Source: an uncultured Roseateles sp.
Lineage (GTDB): Bacteria > Pseudomonadota > Gammaproteobacteria > Burkholderiales > Burkholderiaceae
NCBI GenBank assembly: GCA_946886855.1
Contig: CAMPJJ010000086.1
Location: forward strand, 1 to 25,055
Direction: 5' to 3'
DNA length: 25,055 nucleotides
Position numbers and translations under genes: made by a program. Of the stretch, positions 13,866 to 22,148 are shown piece by piece. Positions within the stretch are counted from its first letter, which is position 1; the number at the start of each line of letters is the position of its first letter. Below the pieces are notes generated by a model. The model was not told where the DNA came from and did not search any database. It was given only the letters and a program-made list of their open reading frames with translations.

Positions 13866-14570
13866 ATGACGCGGTGCCTGGTGGTCGACGACGATGCGGA
13901 GATCCGCAGGTCGCTCGAGGAGTATCTGCAGAAGTTCAGCGTCGCGGTGAGCGCCGCCGGCGACGGCCGCGAGATGCGCCGGCAGATGGCGACGCAGGTC
14001 TTCGACGTCGTCGTGCTGGACCTGATGCTGCCCGACGAGAACGGCCTCACGCTGTGCCAGTGGATCCAGCAGCACCACCCCTCGGTGCCGGTGATCATGC
14101 TGACGGCGCACGGCGATCCGATCAGCCGCGTGCTCGGGCTGGAGATGGGCGCGGACGACTACCTGGCCAAGCCCTTCGAACCCCGCGAGCTGGTGGCCCG
14201 CATCCATGCCATCCGGCGCCGCGCGCGTCGCGGCGAGAACGAGGCGCAGACGCGCCGCGAGTTCCGTTTCGAAGGCTGGGCCTTCGACCGCCTGCTGCGC
14301 CAGCTGGTGTCGCCGCAGCAGGTGGTGGTGCCGCTGTCGAGCGCGGAGTTCCGCATGCTGAGCGCGCTGGTCGAACGCCCGGGCCGCGTGCTCAGCCGCG
14401 AGCAGCTGATCGAGCTGACGCGCGCGCCCGGCGTCGAGGTCAACGATCGCAGCGTGGACCTGACGATCTCGCGGCTGCGGCAGAAGCTCGGCGACTCGTC
14501 CAAGGAGCCGCGCCTGATCCGCACCATGCGCGGCGAAGGTTACCTCTTCGACGCCCAGGTGCAGGCTTGA
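13866..14570 (+). CDS. OmpR/PhoB-family response regulator
   Basis: A 234-residue DNA-binding response regulator. The receiver domain (about 1-118) has the acidic pair Asp8-Asp9/Asp10, phospho-acceptor Asp52 in VVVLDLMLP, Thr80 and Lys102 in LAKPFEP. The winged-helix effector (about 135-232) contains LSSAEFRMLSALVE, the recognition segment VNDRSVDLTISRLRQKLGD and the wing RTMRGEGYLF. GGAGA (13856-13860), 5 nt before ATG 13866, and the position of the receiver fold fix the start; an open frame continues upstream to 13692 but is Gly/Ala-rich and unlike the family. The sequence is close to OmpR in style. It overlaps its kinase gene and probably binds promoters of envelope genes. Confidence 0.94.
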   Translation: MTRCLVVDDDAEIRRSLEEYLQKFSVAVSAAGDGREMRRQMATQVFDVVVLDLMLPDENGLTLCQWIQQHHPSVPVIMLTAHGDPISRVLGLEMGADDYLAKPFEPRELVARIHAIRRRARRGENEAQTRREFRFEGWAFDRLLRQLVSPQQVVVPLSSAEFRMLSALVERPGRVLSREQLIELTRAPGVEVNDRSVDLTISRLRQKLGDSSKEPRLIRTMRGEGYLFDAQVQA

Positions 14571-15976
14571 GCGCCAGCGATCCCGGGACGGACGTCAGGG
14601 CGGGACGCCTGACGCATCGCTTGAAGCGCCGGGTCGTCGCGATGCGCGACCGCCTGGCGCGGGCCTTCGGCGACACGCTGGCACGGCGGATCTTCCTGCT
14701 GCTGTGGGTCACGCTGGTGGCCGCGCAGGCGCTGGCGATCGGTGTCGTGACCTGGGCGCGGGGCGACACGCACGTCATGCCCTTGCACGGCGCACCGTCG
14801 CTGCCGCCGATGCCGGGGCTCGTGCGCGGGCCGCAGTTCCCGCCGCAAGGCGGACCCGGGCCGGGACCGCAGGACCTGGGCGCTGAAGCCGGGCTGCGCG
14901 ACGATCCGCCGCTTCCGGGCGACATGCCGATCCCGCCCCGCGACGGTTTCCGCGGCTTCCCGCCGTCCTCGCAGAGGCTGGAACAGCCGGAACAGCCGGA
15001 ACAGCCGGGACAGCCGCGACAGCCCGGCGCGCAGGCATCGCCGTGGCCCCAGGGCCAAGGCCCGCAGCCGCCGTGGCGCGGGCCGTTCCGCGCCCTCACC
15101 GCGTGGGAACTGACGCTCGATTACGGCATCCGCCTGCTCGTCACCGGCCTGGCGGCGTGGATCGCCTCGCGCTGGTTGTCGCGCCCGATGCGCGACCTCG
15201 TGCGGGCCTCGCAGGCCCTGGGTCAGTCGCTGCACAAGCAGGACCGGCTGCCGCTGCTCGACGAGCAGCGCGGCACGCTGGAAGTCCGCGAGAGCGCCCA
15301 GGTCTTCAATGCGATGGCGCGCCAGTTGCGGCGGCAGTTCAACGAGCGCGGCCTGATGGTGGCGGCGATCTCGCACGACCTGCGCACGCCGCTGACGCGC
15401 TTGCGCATGCGGCTGGAAACGCTCGACATCGAGGAGATCCAGCGCCAGCGCTCCGTCGAGGACATCCACGAGATGAATGCGCTGGTGGACGCGGTGATGG
15501 AGCTGTTCCGCGGCGACGGACCGGGCGCGGCCGAGCCGCTCGTCGACGTCGATCTCGGGGCGCTGGCGCAGGCGTTGACGGACGACCTGATCGAGCAGGC
15601 CCTGCCGGTGCGCTTCGAGGACGGCGGCGAGGCGGTGCTGGCCAAAGGCCAGCCGATGGCGCTGCGGCGCGTGCTGGGCAACCTGGTGGGCAACGCGGTG
15701 CGCTACGGCGGCAGCGCCGACGTCCGGGTCGGCCGCGACGCGCAGGGCGTCTGGCTGCGCGTGACCGATCCGGGTCCCGGCATCGCGGAGGAGAAGCTGG
15801 AAGCGGTCTTCGAACCGTTCTTCCGGCTGGAGGATTCCCGCAACCGCCACACCGGGGGCGCGGGACTGGGCCTCTACATCGCGCGGGAGCTGACGCTGCG
15901 GCAGCGCGGCTCGCTGACGCTGTCGAATCGCCCGGAAGGGGGACTCGTCGCGGAACTTCGGCTGATGCCCGCCTGA
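14567..15976 (+). CDS. EnvZ-like membrane sensor histidine kinase
   Basis: The cognate kinase of the preceding regulator. From the TTG at 14567 (TTGA overlap with the regulator stop; AGGTG 5 nt upstream) it has 469 residues; from the alternative ATG 14642 it has 444. Order of parts from the TTG: helix 1 (about 42-64), a periplasmic region (about 65-185) very rich in Pro, Gly and Gln with a Glu-Gln-Pro repeat, helix 2 (about 186-205), a HAMP-like linker, the phospho-acceptor His270 in AISHDLRTP, then the ATPase domain with N-box Asn376, DPGPGI and GGAGLGLYI. All catalytic motifs are intact. The Pro-rich sensor region gives no ligand clue. It converges with the patatin gene, leaving 5 nt between stop codons. 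Confidence 0.9.
   Translation: MSASDPGTDVRAGRLTHRLKRRVVAMRDRLARAFGDTLARRIFLLLWVTLVAAQALAIGVVTWARGDTHVMPLHGAPSLPPMPGLVRGPQFPPQGGPGPGPQDLGAEAGLRDDPPLPGDMPIPPRDGFRGFPPSSQRLEQPEQPEQPGQPRQPGAQASPWPQGQGPQPPWRGPFRALTAWELTLDYGIRLLVTGLAAWIASRWLSRPMRDLVRASQALGQSLHKQDRLPLLDEQRGTLEVRESAQVFNAMARQLRRQFNERGLMVAAISHDLRTPLTRLRMRLETLDIEEIQRQRSVEDIHEMNALVDAVMELFRGDGPGAAEPLVDVDLGALAQALTDDLIEQALPVRFEDGGEAVLAKGQPMALRRVLGNLVGNAVRYGGSADVRVGRDAQGVWLRVTDPGPGIAEEKLEAVFEPFFRLEDSRNRHTGGAGLGLYIARELTLRQRGSLTLSNRPEGGLVAELRLMPA
14981..15025 (+). repeat. 9-bp tandem array in the kinase sensor region (5 units)
   Basis: GAACAGCCG three times in perfect tandem, then GGACAGCCG and CGACAGCCC, encode Glu-Gln-Pro x3, Gly-Gln-Pro and Arg-Gln-Pro in the periplasmic region of the histidine kinase, about 45 residues before the second membrane helix. 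Confidence 0.85.
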
Positions 15977-15987
15977 GCCCGTCAGGC
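15971..15987. terminator. Hairpin formed by two convergent stop codons
   Basis: GCCTGA (15971-15976) and TCAGGC (15982-15987) are a perfect 6-bp stem around GCCCG. Each arm contains the stop codon of one of the two converging genes. It is short and has no T-run, so as a terminator it would be weak. Confidence 0.3.
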
Positions 15988-17292
15988 CCTGGAGGACGCC
16001 ACCAGCCGCGGCGGGCCGGGCGGATCCGGCGGCACCTGCAACGCGAAGCCGCCGGCGCGCTTGCGCATCGCGGCGGGGTCCATCTGCGGCGCCTGCGCGG
16101 GCCAGTCGAAGAACTTCTGGATCTCCACGCGACGGGCCAGCGTGTCCGACATGCCCAGCGTGATCAGCTCGTTGGTGTACGCGGGCTCGAAGAGCAGGTA
16201 GCTGACCAGCGCCGAGCCGCTGGCGGTGGCGCCCTCGCCCGACACGCCGACGCTGCGCAGCAGCGCGCGGATCGGCGGCGGCAGCGCGCCCTGGTGCTCG
16301 GCGGCGAGGCTGTCGAGCGGCCGGCTCGGCGCGATCACCAGCGCCTCGATCGGCTTGAGGGGCGTGTTGCGCAGCGCCTCTTCCGGGAGCAGCGCGAGCG
16401 TGCTGTTGATGCGCTTGAGGCGCTCGATGTCGACGGCCAAGGCGTCCAGGAAGATGTTGGACAGCGCGTGCCCGGCGATCTGCGCCAGGCTGGGATGTCC
16501 GGTCGACGTCGGACCCTGCTGGCCTTCGCCGCCGGCCTCGTGCATGCGGCCCGCGCCGATCACGAGGACCTTCTCGGCGCCCAGGTGCACGGCGGGCGAG
16601 ATCGGCGCGGTCTGACGCATCGAGCCATCGCCGAACCATTCGACTTCACCGCCGAGGTCCAGCGGCTCGGCCGGGAAGATGAAGGGGATCGCGGACGAGG
16701 CCACCAGATGCTCGATCGAGAGCCGCGGGATGCGGGTCGCGATGCGTTGCGTGCGGACCCAGGGATCGCGCTGCAGATGCGTCTGGTAGAAGGTGACGTG
16801 GTGCCCCGAGGTGTAGCTGGAGCCGGTCACCGCGAGCGCGTCGATGTAGCCCTTGGCGAGCATCTCGTCGAGGCGGTCGAACTTGATCCACTGGCTCAGC
16901 AGGCCGCGCAACGGGGTGTTGTTGAGCAGGCTGCGCGGACGGGTGCGGCGCCAGCGGTTGAGCGCCCAGCCGAGCGACAGCATGCTGAGCCATTTCGCAC
17001 CGGAGCGGATGACGCCGAAGGAATCGGCCGCGTAGACCTGGTTGACGTGGATGTTCTGCCAGATGTACATCAGGCCGTCGACGGCGGAGCAGAAGTCGTC
17101 CGCCTGGCAGGCGAGCGTGGCGGCGTTGATCGCGCCGGCCGAGGTGCCGGAGATCACCTGGAAGGGGTTGTCGCCGGTGGTGCAGGCGTCGCGGCGCAGC
17201 TGCGCGATCGCGGCCAGCACGCCGACCTGGTAGGCCGCGCGTGCGCCTCCTCCGGTAAGGATCAGGCCGGTCCGGGGCTTGGCATCCTGCAT
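15982..17292 (-). CDS. Patatin-like phospholipase
   Basis: A 436-residue serine acyl-hydrolase of the patatin family (Ser-Asp dyad), acting on phospholipids or other acyl esters. The oxyanion-hole loop GGGARAAY is at 14-21, the nucleophile elbow Gly-Thr-Ser51-Ala-Gly at 49-53, and the catalytic Asp221-Gly at 221-222. The patatin domain ends near 240. The C-terminal half (about 260-400) is a helical region seen in the larger proteobacterial patatin-like proteins, with a Pro-rich tail. No signal peptide is evident, so it may be cytosolic, membrane-peripheral or exported by another route. It lies downstream of dnaE on the same strand, separated by 142 nt containing hairpins, so it may have its own promoter. 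Confidence 0.92.
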   Translation of the reverse strand: MQDAKPRTGLILTGGGARAAYQVGVLAAIAQLRRDACTTGDNPFQVISGTSAGAINAATLACQADDFCSAVDGLMYIWQNIHVNQVYAADSFGVIRSGAKWLSMLSLGWALNRWRRTRPRSLLNNTPLRGLLSQWIKFDRLDEMLAKGYIDALAVTGSSYTSGHHVTFYQTHLQRDPWVRTQRIATRIPRLSIEHLVASSAIPFIFPAEPLDLGGEVEWFGDGSMRQTAPISPAVHLGAEKVLVIGAGRMHEAGGEGQQGPTSTGHPSLAQIAGHALSNIFLDALAVDIERLKRINSTLALLPEEALRNTPLKPIEALVIAPSRPLDSLAAEHQGALPPPIRALLRSVGVSGEGATASGSALVSYLLFEPAYTNELITLGMSDTLARRVEIQKFFDWPAQAPQMDPAAMRKRAGGFALQVPPDPPGPPRLVASSRA

Positions 17293-17434
17293 GGGGGAAG
17301 CTTACGCCTGACACCCCCGGCCCGGGGTGGGGGAAGCCCCCGCCAAATGGGGGATGGTGGCGTTTCCGGGCAACGACGCGAGCCCCCCCCCGGAATCTGC
17401 ATCTCCTCGGAAGCGCGCGGAGGCGCGCGCCGCT
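17293..17434. other. dnaE-patatin intergenic region with hairpins and a C9 run
   Basis: No gene is seen. An 8-bp stem with an AAG loop (17326-17333 with 17337-17344) and a GC-rich stem at 17411-17435 starting on the dnaE stop codon could end the dnaE transcript, but neither has a T-run. A run of nine C is at 17383-17391. On the minus strand TAAGCT lies 6 nt before the patatin start and may be a weak -10. Confidence 0.4.
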
Positions 17435-20400
17435 TCAACCGCCCGCGTCGTACACGATCTCCGCCGGCTTGAGCTGCTCCAGCGCCTCGTCGCTGGGCCA
17501 GAACTTGCCCGCGCCGCCCAGGCCCAATTCCGCCGTCGCGCCGTCGCGCCTGATCGGGATGCGCAGCTCCAGCCCCTGGCTGAGCACGCCCTGCTCCGTC
17601 TCCACGCGCTTGGCCGGCCAGCTCTTGATGAGCTCCAGCACCGTGGCCGCCGGCAGGTTGGGCGCCGTGCGCAGGTAGCGCCCGAAACGTGCCCGCGCCG
17701 CCGCCAGCCCGAACACCTGCTGCACGTTCATCCGCAGCCCGCCCGAGAAGCGGTCGTTCTGCACCTTGCCCACCGCGATGATCAGCTCGTCCTCCGCCAG
17801 CAGCTCCTTGTTGGCGTTGAGCATCTCCTCGTTGGCCACCGCCTCGATCGCATGGGTCTTGTCGTCGATCTTGAAGATCGCCACCCGGCCGCGCGAGCCG
17901 TTGATCACCCGCATGTCCGACACGATGCCCGCCACCGTCGTCGGCTCGCGGCTGTCCTGCAGGTCCACGATCCGGCGCTTGACCATCCGGCGCAGCTCCG
18001 TCTCCGCCTGGTCGAACAGGTGGCCCGACAGGTAGAAGCCGATCGCCGTCTTCTCCAGGCTCAGGCGTTCCTTGATGCCCCATTCGGGCACGTCGACGAA
18101 GTCCGGTTCCGCCGTCGACGAGCCGTGCCCGCCGTCGAAGTCGAACAGCCCGCCCTGGTTGACGTTCTGCGCCAGGTTGTCCGCGTAGGTATAGCCCAGC
18201 GAGACGCTGGCCAGCAGCCGCGCGCGGCTCGGGTGCAGCCGGTCGAAGGCGCCGGCCTTGATCAGCGCCTCGACGACGCGCTTGTTGACCGCCTTGCGGT
18301 CGACACGCGCGCAGAAGTCGAAGAAGCTCGTGAACGGCCCGCCCTCGGTGCGCGCGCGCACGATCGCCTCGATCGCGCCGGCGCCCGTGCCCTTGATCGC
18401 GCCCAGGCTGTAGTTGATCTTGCGCGCACGCGGCGTGGTGCCGGCCTTGCCTTCCTTGGCCACCGTGCGGGACGTGCCCTCGTCCGCGGCCATCGGCTCG
18501 AAACGACCGACGCCGAGGTTGATGTTGGGCGGTTCGAACTCGATGCCGAACAGCTTGGCGTCGTTCATCAACACCTTGAGCTTGTCGGTGTCGTCCGATT
18601 CGATGGTCATGTTCGCGGCGAAGAACTCCGCCGTGAAATGCACCTTCAGCCAGCCCGTGTGATACGCCAGGAGCGAGTACGCGGCCGCATGCGACTTGTT
18701 GAAGCCGTAGCCCGCGAACTTCTCCATCAGGTCGAAGACCTCGTCGGCCTTGTTCTGATCGATGCCCTTCTCGGCCGCGCCCTTCCGGAACAGGTCGCGG
18801 TGCATGGCCATCTCTTCGGCCTTCTTCTTGCCCATCGCGCGGCGCAGCATGTCCGCGCCGCCGAGCGAGTAGCCGCCCAGCACCTGGGCGGTCTGCATCA
18901 CCTGCTCCTGGTAGACCATGATCCCGTAGGTCTCGGACAGCACCGGTTCCACCAGGGGATGCGGGTACTCGACCACCTCCTTGCCGTGCTTGCGCGCGAC
19001 GAAGCTGGGGATCAGGTCCATCGGACCGGGCCGGTACAAGGCGTTCAGCGCGATCAGGTCTTCCAGGCGCGACGGTTTCGCGTCCTTGAGCATGCGCTGC
19101 ATGCCGCTCGATTCGAACTGGAACACCGACTCCGTCAGACCGTCGGAGAACAGCTTGTAGGTCCGCTTGTCGTCGAGCGGGATGGTCTCGAATGCGAAGT
19201 CCTTGTGCTCGGGATAGCGCTCGACGATGAAGTTCTTGGCCAGCTCGAGGATGGTCAGCGTCGCCAGGCCCAGGAAGTCGAACTTCACCAGGCCGATGGC
19301 TTCGACGTCGTCCTTGTCGTACTGGCTGACCGCCGAGGTCGAGCCCGGCTGCTGGTACTGCGGGCAGAAGTCGGTGATCTTGCCCGGCGCGATCAGCACG
19401 CCGCCGGCATGCATGCCGATCGAGCGCACCGTGCCCTCCACGCGCGCCGCCATCTCCAGCAGCCCGGCGACTTCCTCGTCCTGCGCCTCGCGTTCCTCGA
19501 TCTCGGGCGACTCGTGGCGGGCGTAGACCATCTTGGCCTTGTCCGGATCGAAGCCCGGCGGCAGCTTGGCCAGCGTCACCGTCTTGCCCGGCGGCGCCGG
19601 CACCAGCTTGGCGATCGAGTCGACGTGGCCGAAGCCCATGCCCAGCACCCGGCCGATGTCGCGCAGCGCGCCCTTGGCCGCCATCGTGCCGAAGGTCGCG
19701 ATCTGGCTCACCGCCGGGCGGCCGTACTTGTCCTTCACGTACTCGATGACGCGGTCGCGGTTGCCCTGGCAGAAGTCGATGTCGAAGTCGGGCATCGAGA
19801 CCCGTTCCGGGTTCAGGAAGCGCTCGAACAGCAGGTTGTACTGCAGCGGGTCCAGGTCGGTGATCAGCAGCACGTAGGCGACCAGCGAGCCCGCGCCCGA
19901 GCCCCGTCCCGGGCCCACCGGGCAGCCGTTGTTCTTCGCCCAGCGGATGAAGTCACCCACGATGAGGAAGTAGCCGGGGAAGCCCATCTTGATGATGGTC
20001 TCGAGCTCGAACTCCAGCCGGTCCACGTAGCGCTGGCGCACCGCCTCGCGCTTCGCGGGATCGGGATACAGCAGCTGCAGCCGGTCCTCCAGCCCCTCGT
20101 GCGAGAGCATGCGGAAGTACTGTTCCATCGGCATCGGCGTGCCGTCGGCCTGGATCGGGGTCGGGAAGTTCGGCAGCTGCGGCTTGCCCAGCACCAGCGT
20201 CAGGCTGCAGCGCCTGGCGATCTCCACCGTGTTGGCGATGGCGCTGGGGATGTCGGCGAACAGCGCCTCCATCTCGGCCTGGCTCTTGAAATGCTGGCTG
20301 GGCAGGAAACGCTTGACCCGTTTCGGATTGGACAGCGTCTCGCCGTCGGCCACGCACACGCGCGCCTCGTGGGCCTCGAAGTCGTTCTCCTCCAGGAACT

Positions 20401-20998
20401 GGATCGGGTGCGTCGCCACCACCGGCAACTTCGCCTTGGCGGCCAGCGGCACCAGCTGGCGCAGCAGCGCTTCCTGACCCGGCAGGCCGGCGCGTTGCAG
20501 CTCGATGTAGAAGCGGTTCGGATAGATCGCGGCGAGGCGCTGCGACACGTCCAGCGCGCGCGCTTCGTCGCCCGCGATCAGCGCCTGGCCGATCGGGCCG
20601 AACTGCATGCCGCCCAGGCAGATCAGGCCGGCGTTGAGCTCCTGCATCCACTCCAGCTTCAGCAGCGCCTGGTTGCGCTGCACGTTCTGGATCCAGGCGC
20701 GAGACAGCAGTTCGCTCAGGTTCAGGTAGCCCTGGATGTCCTGCACCAGCAGCAGCACGCGCGAGGGCGGCCGGTCGGCCGCTTCCGGCTCCAGCCAGGC
20801 TTCCACGCCGAGGATGGGCTTCACGCCCTTCTTGCGGCAGGCGTTGTAGAACTTCACCCCGCCGAACAGGTTCGCGAGGTCGGTCAGGGCCAGGGCGACC
20901 TGGCCGTCCTTGGCGGCCGCCGCGGCGGCGTCGTCGATGCGCAGCGTGCCGTCGACGACAGAGAACTCGGTGTGGGTGCGGAGGTGAACGAAAGCCAT
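17435..20998 (-). CDS. dnaE: DNA polymerase III subunit alpha
   Basis: This is the catalytic polymerase of the replicative holoenzyme, 1187 residues (E. coli 1160). The PHP domain occupies about 1-280 (VHLRTHTEFSVVDGTL near the start). The palm carries the metal-binding aspartates Asp404 and Asp406 in PDFDIDF and Asp574 in KFDFLGL. Fingers follow at about 600-830 (GYGFNKSHAAAYSLLAYHTGWLK). Helix-hairpin-helix regions follow, and a beta-clamp-binding motif Gln-Gly-Gly-Leu-Phe at about 948-952 where E. coli has its internal clamp site. An OB domain lies at about 1000-1090. All landmarks are present, so it looks functional. The start has no Shine-Dalgarno but a TACAAT 6 nt upstream. A 1244-codon open frame on the other strand is a composition artefact. 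Confidence 0.98.
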   Translation of the reverse strand: MAFVHLRTHTEFSVVDGTLRIDDAAAAAAKDGQVALALTDLANLFGGVKFYNACRKKGVKPILGVEAWLEPEAADRPPSRVLLLVQDIQGYLNLSELLSRAWIQNVQRNQALLKLEWMQELNAGLICLGGMQFGPIGQALIAGDEARALDVSQRLAAIYPNRFYIELQRAGLPGQEALLRQLVPLAAKAKLPVVATHPIQFLEENDFEAHEARVCVADGETLSNPKRVKRFLPSQHFKSQAEMEALFADIPSAIANTVEIARRCSLTLVLGKPQLPNFPTPIQADGTPMPMEQYFRMLSHEGLEDRLQLLYPDPAKREAVRQRYVDRLEFELETIIKMGFPGYFLIVGDFIRWAKNNGCPVGPGRGSGAGSLVAYVLLITDLDPLQYNLLFERFLNPERVSMPDFDIDFCQGNRDRVIEYVKDKYGRPAVSQIATFGTMAAKGALRDIGRVLGMGFGHVDSIAKLVPAPPGKTVTLAKLPPGFDPDKAKMVYARHESPEIEEREAQDEEVAGLLEMAARVEGTVRSIGMHAGGVLIAPGKITDFCPQYQQPGSTSAVSQYDKDDVEAIGLVKFDFLGLATLTILELAKNFIVERYPEHKDFAFETIPLDDKRTYKLFSDGLTESVFQFESSGMQRMLKDAKPSRLEDLIALNALYRPGPMDLIPSFVARKHGKEVVEYPHPLVEPVLSETYGIMVYQEQVMQTAQVLGGYSLGGADMLRRAMGKKKAEEMAMHRDLFRKGAAEKGIDQNKADEVFDLMEKFAGYGFNKSHAAAYSLLAYHTGWLKVHFTAEFFAANMTIESDDTDKLKVLMNDAKLFGIEFEPPNINLGVGRFEPMAADEGTSRTVAKEGKAGTTPRARKINYSLGAIKGTGAGAIEAIVRARTEGGPFTSFFDFCARVDRKAVNKRVVEALIKAGAFDRLHPSRARLLASVSLGYTYADNLAQNVNQGGLFDFDGGHGSSTAEPDFVDVPEWGIKERLSLEKTAIGFYLSGHLFDQAETELRRMVKRRIVDLQDSREPTTVAGIVSDMRVINGSRGRVAIFKIDDKTHAIEAVANEEMLNANKELLAEDELIIAVGKVQNDRFSGGLRMNVQQVFGLAAARARFGRYLRTAPNLPAATVLELIKSWPAKRVETEQGVLSQGLELRIPIRRDGATAELGLGGAGKFWPSDEALEQLKPAEIVYDAGG

Positions 20999-21004
20999 CG
21001 GGCG

Positions 21005-21023
21005 ATTGTAAGAAGGCTATGCT
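21005..21023. promoter_or_regulatory. Back-to-back -10 elements for dnaE and the cyclophilin gene
   Basis: On the minus strand TACAAT (21005-21010) lies 6 nt before the dnaE ATG. On the plus strand TATGCT (21018-21023) could serve the cyclophilin gene, whose start is 34 nt further on. The two hexamers are 7 bp apart, so polymerase could occupy only one at a time. No clear -35 is visible for either. Confidence 0.45.
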
Positions 21024-21057
21024 CGCCCCCCATCGAACACTCTCGCGGAGCGCCCGG

Positions 21058-22086
21058 ATGACGATGAGGACACCCCTGCCCCTGCTGGCGGCCCTGGCGC
21101 TGTGCGCGCCGATGATCGCGAACGCGGCCGAGCCCGCGGAGAAGGCCATCAAGCCTGCGGCAGCGGTCAAGAAGCCCGCCGCGCCGCCCCGCAGCAGCGC
21201 CGACATCCTCGCCACCGCGCCGGCGTCCGTCTGGCGCGACGTCGATCCGGACAACCTGCTGGTGATGGCGCTGCCGCAGGGTCAGGTCTTCATCGAACTG
21301 GCGCCGCGCTTCGCGCCGGCGCACGTCGACAACATCCGCGCGCTGGCCCGCGGCGGCTACTACGACGGGCTGGCGATCGTGCGCGTCCAGGACAACTTCG
21401 TCACCCAATGGGGCGACCCCAATGCGGACGACGAGGACACCGGCCTCAAGGGCAAGGGCAAGCCCTTCCCCGCCGGCGCGAAGTCCCACCTTCCGGCGGA
21501 GTTCTCGATCCCCCTGAAGGGCGTGCCGATGACGGTGCTGCCGGACGTCGAGGGCTGGGCGCCGCGCGCCGGCCAGGTGGACGGATTCCCGGCCGCCGCC
21601 GACCCGAAGACCGGCCAGGCCTGGCTGGCGCATTGCTACGGCACGGTCGGCGCCGGTCGCGGCAACGCCAAGGACTCCAGCACGGGGGCGGAGCTGTATG
21701 CCGTGATCGGCCATGCGCCGCGCGGGCTGGACCTCAACATCACGGTCGTCGGGCGCGTGCTCAAGGGCATGGAGTTCCTGTCGGCGCTGCCGCGCGGCGG
21801 CGCGGCGATGGGCTTCTACGACAAGCCTGAACAGCGGCTGGGCATCGAGCGCGTGTCGCTGGCTTCGACGCTGCCCGCCGAGCAGCGCCCCGCGCTGCAG
21901 GTGCTGCGCACCGACACGCCGACGTGGCGCGAGTTGCTGAACGCGCGCCGCCACCGGGGCGGCTGGTTCGTCCACAGTCCTGGCTACACGGACCTGTGCA
22001 GCGCTGCCGTGCCAGTGCGCATCAAGCCGGTGCCTGCGCCGGATGTGAAGCTCAACGAACCCAAGTCGCCTGAAACTCGTCGCTGA
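21058..22086 (+). CDS. Periplasmic cyclophilin-type peptidyl-prolyl isomerase
   Basis: A 342-residue exported protein with a cyclophilin fold, predicted to catalyse cis-trans isomerisation of proline bonds during protein folding in the periplasm. Signal peptide: hydrophobic stretch at about 6-18, with a cleavage site near Ala-Asn-Ala (about 18-21). An Ala/Lys/Pro linker leads to the domain from about 60: [28 protein letters not shown], then NFVTQWGDP, close to the active-site Phe-Gln motif of cyclophilins, and [26 protein letters not shown]. The protein is nearly twice the minimal cyclophilin size, with insertions and a C-terminal extension. GGAG (21047-21050) fixes the ATG at 21058 rather than the upstream 21019. 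It is divergent from dnaE. Confidence 0.9.
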   Translation: MTMRTPLPLLAALALCAPMIANAAEPAEKAIKPAAAVKKPAAPPRSSADILATAPASVWRDVDPDNLLVMALPQGQVFIELAPRFAPAHVDNIRALARGGYYDGLAIVRVQDNFVTQWGDPNADDEDTGLKGKGKPFPAGAKSHLPAEFSIPLKGVPMTVLPDVEGWAPRAGQVDGFPAAADPKTGQAWLAHCYGTVGAGRGNAKDSSTGAELYAVIGHAPRGLDLNITVVGRVLKGMEFLSALPRGGAAMGFYDKPEQRLGIERVSLASTLPAEQRPALQVLRTDTPTWRELLNARRHRGGWFVHSPGYTDLCSAAVPVRIKPVPAPDVKLNEPKSPETRR

Positions 22087-22096
22087 ATCGGCCGCC

Positions 22097-22136
22097 TACA
22101 ATTGCGCGTTTTGCTGAACCTGCGCGGCCGCCGCGC
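22097..22136 (+). promoter_or_regulatory. Putative trhO -10 element and leader hairpin
   Basis: TACAAT at 22097-22102 is a good -10 match 46 nt before the trhO ATG. A 6-bp stem, GCGCGG/CCGCGC (22122-22127 and 22131-22136), lies 12 nt before the ATG and could limit ribosome access; no Shine-Dalgarno is visible. No clear -35 is seen. Confidence 0.4.
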
Positions 22137-22148
22137 CGCCGCAACGGC

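Noticed and set aside
17327..21061. A 1244-codon open frame on the plus strand opposite dnaE
   Set aside because: It covers dnaE almost exactly, is composed of Arg/His/Leu/Val/Gln-rich sequence typical of antisense frames in GC-rich genes, and shows no domain. dnaE has all its catalytic motifs.
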